Positions 8,801-16,554 of a DNA stretch of 64,000 nucleotides are shown one piece after another (position 1 is the first letter of the stretch; every line of letters begins with the position of its first letter). Source of the stretch: an uncultured Cytophagales bacterium (lineage in GTDB: Bacteria > Bacteroidota > Bacteroidia > Cytophagales > Cyclobacteriaceae); assembly GCA_913057175.1 (NCBI GenBank), contig CAJXNP010000026.1, forward strand, positions 1 through 64,000. Reading direction: 5' to 3'. Position numbers and translations under genes: made by a program. The notes beneath the pieces were generated by a model. The model did not search any database. It saw only the letters and a list, made by a program, of their open reading frames with translations, and had not been told where the DNA came from.

Positions 8801-10785
8801 AAGCAGGTCTGGAAGTTGGGGGCGTAGGTCAATCTTATGGTGGTGATGCAAAGTATCGTATGGAAATTGGCGGCTCAGCTTCTACTGGTATTTCCCACAC
8901 CAAGACTGTAGGGTACTATTTAAATGATGATGATCTTGGGGATTATTTTAGCGTGGATATAAAGGGTGACCTGGCTTACGGTACCCCTGTCTTTGACCTG
9001 GTAAGTGGGCGAAGCAGCTGCCCATGGGAACCAGGTACCCAATCGCGTGAAGGCGTCCAGTTGACCATTGATAAAAGGTTACAATACGATATTGAGCAGG
9101 ATGATGAGGCTGTTTTTAAATTGACTTTAGGAAATACCAGTCAAAGTGATGAAGATAAAACCTATTCGTTATTGTTTCTTCCGGAAAGTAACCCGGAGTT
9201 AGCAATGATTAATTGGAATGGTGCAGGTAGTGCCGATGGAATACAACTACCTATCCCTTCCGGGAGTTCAATAGATCAGACTTTTACAGTAGCTAAAGGA
9301 CCAAATTCGAATGCTTACCAGGATTTGAAATTTGCATTGGTATCGGATTGTGATGCTGGGGTAATTAGCGATACGGTCTCGTTTTCGGTTTATTTTAAAA
9401 GCAACTGCAGTTCTGTTGTTCTTTCTGAACCTAATGAAAATTGGTTAAGCTATGGAAATAGCGACAATTCGATTCAGCTTAAAGCCTCTGAATATGAATT
9501 AGATAATCTTAATAACATTGTTTTTGAATATAGAAATAAATCATCTAATGCCTGGAATACCATAGAAATTCTTGATAGGATAGATATGGAAACAAATACC
9601 ACTTCAATTGATTGGGATATATCAAATGTTCCAGATGGCAATTACGATTTACGCGTGAAGATTGCGTGTGGTGATAATAATGGTGAGTACAGTTTTTCAG
9701 AAATTGTAAGTGGTACGATGGATCGGTCAGCACCATCATTATTGGGTATACCCGAACCAACAGATGGATTGTATGAAAATGGAGATGAAATTTCTGCAAC
9801 ATTTACTGAACCAATAAATTGTTTTGATATCAATCCATCAAATGTTGTTTTGAAGGATAGAGTTTCTGGTGAGATATACACGGTTGGCGTTGGATGTCAG
9901 TCAAATAAAATTCTGATTGTTCCACTGACAGAAGAAAGTTTTGAAAATCAGGTTTTGGAAGTTACCCTATTGAATATCGGCGATCAGCATGGTAATGTGC
10001 GAAGCGATTCTATTATTTGGGAGTTTGATATTGACAATGCTGAATTTGTTATTGAGGAAGAATCTGATACTGACAGGGATGGTATTACAAATAATTCAGA
10101 CAATTGTCCCTTTACAGAAAACGGAGAACAAAGCGACAGTGATGGAGATGGTATTGGTGACCTATGTGATGATGACATAGATGGAGACGGAGTTTCCAAT
10201 AGTGCGGATAATTGTCCATATTACTCAAACCCAAACCAGGCAGATTCTGATGGAAATGGAGTGGGGGATGTTTGTGAGCTGGAAGGTGACGGTGATCAGG
10301 ATAGCGTCAACAATGAGGAGGATAATTGTCCATTCGATGCAAATGGCAACCAATCGGATATAGATAATGATGGTATCGGTGATGCATGCGATGAGGATCG
10401 GGATGGTGATGGTATATTGAATGAGGAAGATAATTGCCCATCAACCTACAACCCAAACCAGGAAGATGAGAACAACGACGGAGTAGGTGATGTATGTAAT
10501 ACCGTTACCGGTTTAAACGAGGAGGAAGCTTTAGCTAAAACGATCATTTACCCTAATCCCGCTACCCATGAGGTTTTCTTAGAAATGGAGCTTTTTACAC
10601 CCGGATCAGTTAGTATTTATTTATTTGATATGAATGGTAGGCAAATCGACTCTATTCTTCAAAATAATTTATCTGAGGGCAGGTACAAAAATTCTTTTGA
10701 TGTTTCCAATTTGCAGCAAGGAATTTACTTTATCCACATCAATTCAGAAAATAAAGTTGTTACCAAAAAGCTGTTGATTCAATAG
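5848..10785 (+). CDS. Large secreted T9SS protein with thrombospondin type 3 repeats
   Basis: 1645 residues. The signal peptide runs to about residue 39 (LVGMNLYAQ). Fibronectin-like beta regions occupy about 140-330. Two carboxypeptidase-regulatory-like beta-sandwiches start near GRIKGTVKAPFGG (about 331) and FTIQGKVAQ (about 430). A long central region with little recognisable homology runs from about 640 to 1080. Thrombospondin type 3 calcium-binding repeats (DSDGDGIGDLCDDD and similar) span about 1400-1550, and a type A T9SS sorting domain (IIYPNPATHEVFLEMELF to KKLLIQ) ends the chain. It should cross the outer membrane and be anchored or released at the surface. Its role is unknown; adhesion or a surface layer is a guess. 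Regulation by the upstream HTCS is suggested by the direct repeats. Confidence 0.85.
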   Translation: MKTIKKKLRIYVPDGYRSGLLRFSLLFGFILVGMNLYAQRKSDMVLSDANLGSDWNIRMKIENAYSGMDCWGTDTYYLEIFKNGNSQGEMNRGNDYLENTDYYQINGVGINTKHQWFVKYSTTGYPGSCEYWKYSNTKQIGTKPLKAPIEVSATDSTDEISLSNRIKLTWRKGTDVPDNIHHYYIVKDYDYDNKISISGEEPREWIDINVGPDEIHNYSIWTYVSSSTWGGHHSDTITVTGSTFPQFTASNGQVFNTNQIKLSWAKLPDEVTSIKFYKEGEEIENRTDMNATRTTYDNNVIPGYKYEYSFIPYDDDTPYVAQTDSGYAKPNGRIKGTVKAPFGGPVEGAIVYAELLGDIPQSKLHGVYTDTTDASGSFDIRDIYYHEGATFKVYPVKGNHGFNPAYSEVDLDLQYPSSNIPSPSFIDTSSFTIQGKVAQIIGSDSAFVEGVEIYVNDVFRGTKTDEKGEYSLTVEEIGEYTIRPNYLDHSFFPNNRTLQIESDITSVSFKDTEVDTLRGYLLGGCEIYIGQAELRIYNSNNPSSAFDTLIITQENTGYYEVILPSREYILEVVSFEPEATQNVTEDDVLTFFGTYEVDLTENSVQQDLIYRRPPEIEVIGFPDPGCAPFDIPIVEQIVNYPLEIQVYESFGEHNCLTSSGYIVIHDDVKDNYNSPDTLFLENGIAHYNLLPGIPNTVGGGDHPYQKLITFHANVDGQTNDVEQYVLVEGNKPRENTFSTVSPEVPFLILRDPPGDDSYSYLSENTSFTSSMSLYTKVSGSVSVWNQTKVGVEQEAGVGVFIPYKLWGQVKTSMEIGASLKSQVEFGLQFSVENKFSTSGNDDITGEEGDVFIGSAINMIYSLTDVIEFNRETCEVETSLEIIMAPNDFATTFMYTEDHIRNVLIPQLEEISKIETNDSTIAHYENQIDVWQQTLAANAELKENALFIENRSFSAGAGFESSATVTANTAISIEFDMYIKQSVAVEAGLEVGGVGQSYGGDAKYRMEIGGSASTGISHTKTVGYYLNDDDLGDYFSVDIKGDLAYGTPVFDLVSGRSSCPWEPGTQSREGVQLTIDKRLQYDIEQDDEAVFKLTLGNTSQSDEDKTYSLLFLPESNPELAMINWNGAGSADGIQLPIPSGSSIDQTFTVAKGPNSNAYQDLKFALVSDCDAGVISDTVSFSVYFKSNCSSVVLSEPNENWLSYGNSDNSIQLKASEYELDNLNNIVFEYRNKSSNAWNTIEILDRIDMETNTTSIDWDISNVPDGNYDLRVKIACGDNNGEYSFSEIVSGTMDRSAPSLLGIPEPTDGLYENGDEISATFTEPINCFDINPSNVVLKDRVSGEIYTVGVGCQSNKILIVPLTEESFENQVLEVTLLNIGDQHGNVRSDSIIWEFDIDNAEFVIEEESDTDRDGITNNSDNCPFTENGEQSDSDGDGIGDLCDDDIDGDGVSNSADNCPYYSNPNQADSDGNGVGDVCELEGDGDQDSVNNEEDNCPFDANGNQSDIDNDGIGDACDEDRDGDGILNEEDNCPSTYNPNQEDENNDGVGDVCNTVTGLNEEEALAKTIIYPNPATHEVFLEMELFTPGSVSIYLFDMNGRQIDSILQNNLSEGRYKNSFDVSNLQQGIYFIHINSENKVVTKKLLIQ

Positions 10786-10846
10786 CTGAAGAATGGATGA
10801 TTCGAATCCATGAATTATTAAAATCACCAATTTAAATTTTACTAAA

Positions 10847-11293
10847 ATGAAAAAATGTAATTCAATTCTATATAGTCTGATGATCTTTATACTTGCAACA
10901 AGTTGTTCATCAGATCCTGAAGAGCAAAAACCTCAATTAGCAGAAGAAGAAACACAAACAAATCTCCTGGCTAAAACCTGGATATTGGGTGAAGTCTTGC
11001 ATGAATCCGAAATAGTAACGGAAAGATTTGAAGGATTCACGTTGACTTTTACAACAGACAAAAAATATTTGTCAACCCATGCAAGTGGGGGTTATGATGA
11101 AGAACCATTCAAAGCTTCAGGTTCATGGGATTTTAAAAACGGTAACCTGAATGTTATAAGCAGAGATGATGGCGTTGATATGGATGTGGTAGCTAGTGAA
11201 AATAACCTGATGTTGGTATTCTTCTTAATATCAGAATCATCATCCAGAATTGCTGGTCTCGGAGAGTATCGGTTTGAGCTGATTTCTCAATAG
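10847..11293 (+). CDS. Lipocalin-like lipoprotein
   Basis: A 148-residue lipoprotein with lipobox ILATSC followed by SSDPEE. The mature part (LLAKTWILGEVLHES, then FTLTFTTDKKYLST and GSWDFKNGNLNVIS) has the pattern of the lipocalin-like/DUF4923-type small beta barrels common in Bacteroidota. It follows the large secreted protein gene by 61 bp, so cotranscription is possible. A strong terminator lies just after it. No ligand can be named. Confidence 0.75.
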   Translation: MKKCNSILYSLMIFILATSCSSDPEEQKPQLAEEETQTNLLAKTWILGEVLHESEIVTERFEGFTLTFTTDKKYLSTHASGGYDEEPFKASGSWDFKNGNLNVISRDDGVDMDVVASENNLMLVFFLISESSSRIAGLGEYRFELISQ

Positions 11294-11297
11294 TTGG

Positions 11298-11340
11298 AAA
11301 AAGGGCCGCTCATTATTAAAATGTCGGCCCTTTAATTTTT
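11298..11340. terminator. Bidirectional rho-independent terminator
   Basis: AAAGGGCCG (11300-11308) pairs exactly with CGGCCCTTT (11325-11333), followed by TAATTTTTTA on the plus strand and preceded by an A-rich stretch that gives T's on the minus strand. It separates the convergent lipoprotein gene and DUF4136 gene. Confidence 0.85.
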
Positions 11341-11358
11341 TACAAAAACACGTAATGT

Positions 11359-11946
11359 TTACTTCTGTTTCAATGGCGGAACAGGATAAGCAGCCATGAT
11401 CTTTTTAGCAGCTTCCTGGACTCTTTCCTCTCTGTTGTTGGGATTTTCACTGATCGTTTTTGTTCCTACTCCTTCCCATATCAGTTTCTGATTTTCCTTA
11501 TCAAAGACAGAACAAATCAAGGTTCCTACAGTATAATCATGCTGACTAACTGTTGTTGTGGACATTCCCATACCCGTTCCATAACCCCATCCCGGGCCAT
11601 ACCCATAGTATCCGCCATATCCATAGTAACCACCACCTCCCATGTAAGTGGTATTGGCAACTTGTTCGGTTTTTTGTTCCGTTACAATAAATAAGGTCAC
11701 AATTACATCCCCGCCTTCGGGAACATAGTTCATGCCTCTCTTGTTAAATTCGGCATTAAAAGCTTGCTCGATCCGTTTTTTATCAATGTCGTTCAGGAGC
11801 TTATCACTATTGTCTGCCCATCCGTAGTATTCAAAAGTATTGAATTGGGTAAAGTCAACTGACTTGTCCACATCTGAAAGGACCTTCATGGTCTCACAGC
11901 TAAAGAAGAAAGGTGCAACAAATAATAAAATCAATAAATTTTTCAT
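11359..11946 (-). CDS. DUF4136 domain lipoprotein
   Basis: 195 residues from the ATG at 11946. An upstream in-frame ATG at 12012 would bury the signal peptide, so I chose the internal start MKNLLILLFVAPFFFSC. The lipobox is FFFSC. The mature part VDFTQFNTFEYYGWADN begins a DUF4136 domain, followed by the family's INVTLF-type strand (GGDVIVTLFIVTEQ). A Gly/Tyr-rich insert (GGGGYYGYGGYYGYGPGWGYG-like, residues about 105-130) interrupts the domain, as in many members. Function unknown, outer-membrane lipoprotein by inference. Confidence 0.85.
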   Translation of the reverse strand: MKNLLILLFVAPFFFSCETMKVLSDVDKSVDFTQFNTFEYYGWADNSDKLLNDIDKKRIEQAFNAEFNKRGMNYVPEGGDVIVTLFIVTEQKTEQVANTTYMGGGGYYGYGGYYGYGPGWGYGTGMGMSTTTVSQHDYTVGTLICSVFDKENQKLIWEGVGTKTISENPNNREERVQEAAKKIMAAYPVPPLKQK

Positions 11947-12191
11947 ATTGGTGATAGTTAATTGTTTAGGTAAATAAATAATTATTGGCAGGTTAAAACA
12001 TGACCTTTGCATTTCTGTGGTAAATATAAAATAATCACCATGATATTCAACATGGTTATCCGCTGATTAAGTTTTGTAAAGGGCAGCATGTGGAGAGCAG
12101 AGAAAAACGGTCAACGTGATTTAGGCTAAGACACACTGTTTACTTTTCACTGATTACTGTTCACTTTTACCCTACCTATTCCCCAAAACAT

Positions 12192-13070
12192 TTAATCGGC
12201 TTTTTTGGTTGGAAGATTCTCCTCCACATCCTCCCGTGTATACTTCCACCGTTTATGTGACCAAAGCCAGTCAGAGGGGTTCGTAATAATGTATTCCTCG
12301 ATGATCCTTGCATATTTTTCAATTACCTGCTTTGAACCTTTTTCATAGGGTGGTTCGCCAATAAGAATTGAATCAACTTCGTAGTAACCTCTCTTGATCC
12401 TCCTGATCGGAAAACAGGCCACAGCATTATTGGTTAATCTTGCCAGTGCTTCCGTCCCTACAAAAAAGGCTGTTTCCTGGTTTAGAAAGTTCGTCCAGTG
12501 CTTTTCTTCGTTTTTAAGTGGCATTTGGTCAGCTACAAGGGCAAAAACCCTAATACCTTCTCTGCTTCTTTTTATTAGTTCCTTAGCTACGTTTTTTTTG
12601 GGTATGGGATTAGCACCAAATCGTGATCTGTTCTCAAACATCAATTTGTCAAATTTTTTATTGGTTAATGGTTTGTATACGGCGTCGACGGGATAATTAA
12701 AATTGGCTTGAAATCCATACAGACTCCACTCCCAATTACACATGTGGGCCGCCATGCAAAAGACAGACCTACCCATATTGAATTGTTTTTGAACAATTTC
12801 CTTATTTTTAAATACAACTCTTTTTTTGATTTCATCTATATCCAGGTTGAAGGACTTGATCATTTCCACTATGACATCACTTAGATTGGTGTAGAAAGAC
12901 CTGGCTATTTTTCTTATTTCAGCATCGCTCTTGTCCGGAAAACTGTTTCGAAGATTCCGGAAAACCACCTTTTTTCGGTATCCGATGATATAAAAAGCTG
13001 TGAAGCTTAAAACGTCTGAAAGAATGTATAAAAACCAAAAAGGTAGTTTTGAAAGTAATTTGAGCAACAT
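12192..13070 (-). CDS. Lysophospholipid/lipid A acyltransferase (LpxL/HtrB family)
   Basis: 292 residues. An N-terminal hydrophobic segment (about 8-30) anchors it to the inner membrane. The HX4E catalytic signature is AAHMCNWEW, with His109 and Glu114. GRSVFCMAAH and the ALVADQMP block with WTNFLNQETAFFVGTEALA match the LpxL/HtrB family of late acyltransferases that add secondary acyl chains to lipid A. In Bacteroidota homologues also make other acyl lipids, so the acceptor is not certain. Length is typical. No operon partner; it is preceded by a 500-bp region rich in palindromes. Confidence 0.9.
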   Translation of the reverse strand: MLLKLLSKLPFWFLYILSDVLSFTAFYIIGYRKKVVFRNLRNSFPDKSDAEIRKIARSFYTNLSDVIVEMIKSFNLDIDEIKKRVVFKNKEIVQKQFNMGRSVFCMAAHMCNWEWSLYGFQANFNYPVDAVYKPLTNKKFDKLMFENRSRFGANPIPKKNVAKELIKRSREGIRVFALVADQMPLKNEEKHWTNFLNQETAFFVGTEALARLTNNAVACFPIRRIKRGYYEVDSILIGEPPYEKGSKQVIEKYARIIEEYIITNPSDWLWSHKRWKYTREDVEENLPTKKAD

Positions 13071-13144
13071 TTACCGGTTTGACTTTTCTGACGGATCCAA
13101 TTTTTGCGAAATATAATAGAATGGAAACAATAAGTTTTCTGATC

Positions 13145-13198
13145 ATAACAGTTTTCTGCAACTCTCCAAGGGTTCCAAACCCTTGAAGGGTTTTTAGT
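13145..13198. repeat. Palindromic dispersed-repeat-like sequence
   Basis: AAGGGTTCCAAACCCTT (13168-13184) is a 17-nt palindrome with a central C-A mismatch region, followed at once by GAAGGGTTTTTAG. Such AAGGGTTnnnAACCCTT strings are common between Bacteroidota genes. It lies upstream of the acyltransferase gene. Only one copy is visible here, so the repeat status is inferred. Confidence 0.4.
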
Positions 13199-13294
13199 CG
13201 TTGGACGGCTGACCAGAAATAGGTTACGAATGAACAAATATAATTTTCATGCATTCGTGGCTTATTTCTAATCTTCAAAATGCAATTATGCTTT

Positions 13295-13570
13295 ATTAAC
13301 CCGGTTTATTCATGTGAAAAACATGAATAATGACGATAACTTATTAAAAACCTCTGTTATTCAATAAGTTATGTCAGGTCTGATGACTCCGACAGTCGCA
13401 TCAGACTCGTAGGAGGTTAACCCCGACTTTATCAAAATCCTTATTCCCCAAATTTGAGGAATGGTTGTATTCTATACTAATAGTGAAAACAAACTTATTT
13501 CACTTCTAATCAGGATTTTGCTAAACGTCGGCCCATCGGGCGGAAAATTCAACGAATTTTCCGGGTTAAT
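13295..13570. repeat. 276-bp chain of perfect hairpins bounded by 10-bp inverted ends
   Basis: Outer ends ATTAACCCGG (13295-13304) and CCGGGTTAAT (13561-13570) are exact inverted repeats. Inside are successive perfect stems: TTATTCATGT/ACATGAATAA, ATAACTTATT/AATAAGTTAT, GTCTGATG/CATCAGAC and GGAAAATTC/GAATTTTCC, plus a nested pair CCGAC-TTT-ATCAAAATCC against its partner at 13511-13531. No ORF. It ends 26 bp before the YCII gene. It looks like a MITE or a structured RNA. Confidence 0.65.
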
Positions 13571-13596
13571 TCATTCATCATAAATCATAACCAATC

Positions 13597-13935
13597 ATGA
13601 AAAAGTTTATCGTTATTTACCACGCAACTGCCGAAGCGCTCCAACAAACTGCGAACGCCACACCTGAAGAAATGCAGGAAGGTATGAAACCCTGGATGGA
13701 ATGGGTGGAAAAATGTGGAGACAAGCTCATAGATCTGGGCACTCCCTTAATGGGTGGACAGAAATTGCTGCCGGATGGTAAAAGCGTTGCCAGTGAACGA
13801 GGAGTTGCCGGTTACTCCATACTTCAGGCCAAAGACATGAATGAAGCAAAATCACTCCTCCAGGGACATCCACATCTGATGTGGCGGGGAGATTGTGAGA
13901 TAGAGGTCCATGAATCCATGCCATTGCCGATGTAG
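13597..13935 (+). CDS. YCII-related domain protein
   Basis: 112 residues, cytoplasmic, no signal. The YCII fold pattern is MKKFIVIYHAT, then WMEWVEKCGDKLIDLGTPL and the C-terminal strand-helix with GYSILQAKDMNEAKSLLQGHPHL, where the His pair is typical of YCII/DGPF domains. These ferredoxin-like dimers are small putative enzymes of unknown substrate, often linked to ECF sigma factors, although none is present here. It is followed by a long inverted repeat. Confidence 0.85.
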   Translation: MKKFIVIYHATAEALQQTANATPEEMQEGMKPWMEWVEKCGDKLIDLGTPLMGGQKLLPDGKSVASERGVAGYSILQAKDMNEAKSLLQGHPHLMWRGDCEIEVHESMPLPM

Positions 13936-13968
13936 GAGCGTTTACAAAAGCTCCAACGTGCAATGGAT

Positions 13969-14056
13969 CAAACAACAAATAAATCACAAATGAGAAAATT
14001 CAATATCAAAATGTTGATAACCTGATCATTGTAAATTGATATTTATTTGTTGTTTG
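13969..14056. terminator. 16-bp perfect inverted repeat with 56-nt loop
   Basis: CAAACAACAAATAAAT (13969-13984) is exactly complementary to 14041-14056, which is followed by CTTTTTGAAC. It lies 33 bp after the YCII stop and between convergent genes. It may be a terminator or a remnant of a small palindromic element. Confidence 0.45.
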
Positions 14057-14154
14057 CTTTTTGAACATTGTGGTTTTACCCAACATACTTCTTCATTCCT
14101 CTCAGAAATTTTGCTTGATCAGGAAAAATCCTGTTTGATTTTTTATTTCAATTT

Positions 14155-15105
14155 TTACTCAAGAGGAATGCGGTCTTTATTCTTGTTTAGCCATTCGTCA
14201 AAGCTTTGTAAATCAGGGTTAATTGACCTGGAAAAATCCAGGCTACGAGCTTCAACAAATTCATCTGCAAAATCATGATAAAACTGAAACATATTTCCCA
14301 AATCGTCTGCACCTGGAAATCCCAGTCCCCGATAGACTGACGGCTCGATGGCCTGATATTTTACCTCTCTGCCAAACGCTTCTGTCATAGATTTGGCCAT
14401 TTCGGCCCCTGATTGATGATCGCCAGCAATGCCAACTGTCTTTCCTATGTAATCTCCATCTTTTTTAAAAATTCCATAAGCACATTTCCCTATGTCCTCA
14501 GCTGCTATTCCGGATAACTTCTGGTCCCCCATCGGCAAGGTAAAGACAAGCGTTCCATTTGGGTCAGGTTTCGGACCCATTCCAAAAAAGATCATGTTTT
14601 CCCAGTAAAAACTTGTATGCAATAATGTTGTAGGAATGTAGAGATCCGTAAAAAAATGATTGGATTCCCCTTTGGCATCAAAATGAGGGACTTTGTATTT
14701 TTCCATTAAAGTTGGCATTCGGTCATCATCCAATGGAATAAATTTACGTGTGTCTTCAAGTGTTGACCAAATGACATGTTTGACATTGGCGCTTTTAGCT
14801 GCTTCCGCCATATTTTTGGCATGTTGCATTTCTTTTTCCGGAGAGAAATGGTCCCAGAAAAATGTTACACAAAACGCTCCATAAACGCCTGAAAATGCTT
14901 CTTTAAGGCTGTCAGCGCTATCCACATCCGCTTTTACAACTTCTGCGCCCATACTTTTCAGTTCCTTTGCTTTATCTGAATCGGGATTTCTGGTCAAAGC
15001 TCTTGCGCTAAATCCGCCTTCGGGGTCACTTAGGATCGCTCTCACCAAGCCGCCACCCTGAGCGCCTGTGGCACCCACGACAGCAATGATTTTATTACCA
15101 TTCAT
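14155..15105 (-). CDS. NmrA/HSCARG family NAD(P)-binding protein
   Basis: 316 residues. The N-terminal Rossmann motif VVGATGAQGGGLVRA holds the atypical SDR glycine pattern GxxGxxG (Gly11, Gly14, Gly17). RALTRNPDSDKAKELKSMGAEVVKADVD and the NMAEAAKSANVKHVIWSTLE block match the NmrA/HSCARG branch, which lacks the full SDR catalytic tetrad and often serves as an NADP(H) sensor or quinone oxidoreductase. It is cytoplasmic. It stands alone, and its promoter region carries an 8-bp inverted repeat that may be an operator. Confidence 0.88.
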   Translation of the reverse strand: MNGNKIIAVVGATGAQGGGLVRAILSDPEGGFSARALTRNPDSDKAKELKSMGAEVVKADVDSADSLKEAFSGVYGAFCVTFFWDHFSPEKEMQHAKNMAEAAKSANVKHVIWSTLEDTRKFIPLDDDRMPTLMEKYKVPHFDAKGESNHFFTDLYIPTTLLHTSFYWENMIFFGMGPKPDPNGTLVFTLPMGDQKLSGIAAEDIGKCAYGIFKKDGDYIGKTVGIAGDHQSGAEMAKSMTEAFGREVKYQAIEPSVYRGLGFPGADDLGNMFQFYHDFADEFVEARSLDFSRSINPDLQSFDEWLNKNKDRIPLE

Positions 15106-15150
15106 AGTTTCTAAATTGGAAAATTTAACAGGATGAAATAGAAACTAAAG

Positions 15151-15176
15151 TTTGAAATTATATTTCATATTTCAAA
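15151..15176. promoter_or_regulatory. Inverted repeat in NmrA promoter, candidate operator
   Basis: TTTGAAAT (15151-15158) and ATTTCAAA (15169-15176) are perfect inverted half-sites with a 10-nt spacer, 46-71 bp upstream of the NmrA start codon. The rest of the 302-bp gap to the DUF4242 gene is AT-rich and shows no gene. The cognate regulator is unknown. Confidence 0.35.
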
Positions 15177-15407
15177 TAAATGGGTAGTTTCCAAAGTGAA
15201 TTATTTGTTAAATTTTATGTGTCTGATTGCGGTTTATGTCCGCCAAAACACAGAAAAGAAGTAAAAACAAGCAATCATTTGCCTATAGCTATTTAAATTA
15301 AAAATAGGGTGTTAATCCTCTTAATATAGGGAGCCCTCCCGATTCCATTCATTACCATATCACATAGCTTTGATGTCATTATTTAATCTCAAAAAAAATA
15401 TTTAACC

Positions 15408-16028
15408 ATGAAAAAATTAATGATCACCACACTAGCTATTGGCACTCTGATTGCATGCCAAAACTCTAAAAACCTTAGCAGTACAGACACGAAAGAATCA
15501 AAGCAAATGTACATCGATGTGCACCACCTGGGTGCTGGAAATGTAACAGCAGAAGCGGTTGCTGATGCTCACATTAAAGATCTGCAAACTCAAGGGGAGT
15601 TTGACGTCAACTTTATCAAATATTGGGTTGATGAAGAAGCAGGGAACGTCTATTGCCTCTCTGAATCACCATCCGAAGAAATGATTAGCAAAACCCATGA
15701 AAAAGCTCACGGACTGATACCGGAAGAGATTTACCAGGTTTCCGATGGAGAAGAAGCGGTTGAATCCGGCAAATCAAGATTTTTCCTCGACATTCATGAA
15801 CTGGGATCAGGAAATGTAACGGCAGAAGCGGTTGAAGATGCGCATGTAAAAGACCTGGAAATTCAGGATAAATACAACGTGAATTTCATCAACTATTGGG
15901 TGTCTGAAGAAGATGGAATGGTTTATTGCCTGTCAGAAGCTAACAGCCAGGACGATGTCATTCATACCCACACGGAAGCCCATGGATTGGTTCCGGATCA
16001 TATCATGGAGGTAGTTCAGGGAGAATAA
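15408..16028 (+). CDS. Lipoprotein with two tandem DUF4242 domains
   Basis: 206 residues with lipobox LIAC (Cys17). Two copies of a DUF4242 domain follow: copy one starts MYIDVHHLGAGNVTAEAV (about 35-110) and copy two FFLDIHELGSGNVTAEAV (about 123-204). They are highly similar over their length (KDLQTQGEFDVNFIKYW versus KDLEIQDKYNVNFINYW), which marks an internal duplication. DUF4242 proteins include the SCO4226-type nickel-binding protein, but that role is not shown for this branch. A third, single-domain copy follows 32 bp downstream. Confidence 0.85.
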   Translation: MKKLMITTLAIGTLIACQNSKNLSSTDTKESKQMYIDVHHLGAGNVTAEAVADAHIKDLQTQGEFDVNFIKYWVDEEAGNVYCLSESPSEEMISKTHEKAHGLIPEEIYQVSDGEEAVESGKSRFFLDIHELGSGNVTAEAVEDAHVKDLEIQDKYNVNFINYWVSEEDGMVYCLSEANSQDDVIHTHTEAHGLVPDHIMEVVQGE

Positions 16029-16060
16029 TCATTCTATAAAATTCTCTTTAATCGAAAAAA

Positions 16061-16336
16061 ATGAAGAAATACATCATAGAAAGGGACCTTCCGGGAGCGG
16101 GAAAGCTGACGAAAAAGGAGCTGAGGGAAATTTCTGATACGTCTATCCAAATGGTCGGTCAACTGGATAAGCCCTATCAATGGCTGGAAACATATGTCAC
16201 AAACAATAAATTATTTTGTATTCATATTGCTCCGGACGAGGAAACCATCAGAGAACATTCCAAAAGAGCTGGCTTTCCAATTGGATCAATCAGGGAAATC
16301 ACAACCATCATTGATCCATCGACGAGCAAAATTTGA
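16061..16336 (+). CDS. Single-domain DUF4242 protein
   Basis: 91 residues without a signal peptide, so cytoplasmic. KYIIERDLPGAGKLTKKELREISDTS, WLETYVTNNKLFCIHIAPDEETIREHSKRAGFP-type spacing matches DUF4242 (strand, helix, two strands, helix). It is 32 bp after the tandem DUF4242 lipoprotein gene and probably shares its transcript. The LuxR-type AAA regulator follows after a repeat element. Function unknown. Confidence 0.85.
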   Translation: MKKYIIERDLPGAGKLTKKELREISDTSIQMVGQLDKPYQWLETYVTNNKLFCIHIAPDEETIREHSKRAGFPIGSIREITTIIDPSTSKI

Positions 16337-16369
16337 TCATTCGGAAGGGTTCCAATTTTGAATTATTAA

Positions 16370-16505
16370 GAAGCTGTTTCAAAGGTTTTATAGTCATCCT
16401 GAACTTGTTTCAGGATCGGTCACTTGCTAACAATGAGTGTCAAAGATTCTGATCCGCCATTTGGCAAACAGAATGACAGAATGATTTTACCTTCGAAACA
16501 GCTTC
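16370..16505. repeat. 136-bp MITE-like element with terminal inverted repeats
   Basis: The left end GAAGCTGTTTCAAAGGT (16370-16386) and the inverted right end GAAGCTGTTTCGAAGGT (16489-16505) differ at one position. Internally it carries GTCATCCTGAAC-TTG-TTTCAGGAT, the same hairpin core as the repeat at 534-562. No ORF. It lies directly in the promoter region of the LuxR-type gene. Confidence 0.7.
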
Positions 16506-16554
16506 AATTTTCTTTTATCGTTTATTGATTTTTAGAAAGTATGGTTATATTAAA

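Noticed and set aside
14036-14278. An 80-codon plus-strand frame
   Set aside because: It overlaps the end of the NmrA gene on the other strand and the inverted repeat at 13969-14056.
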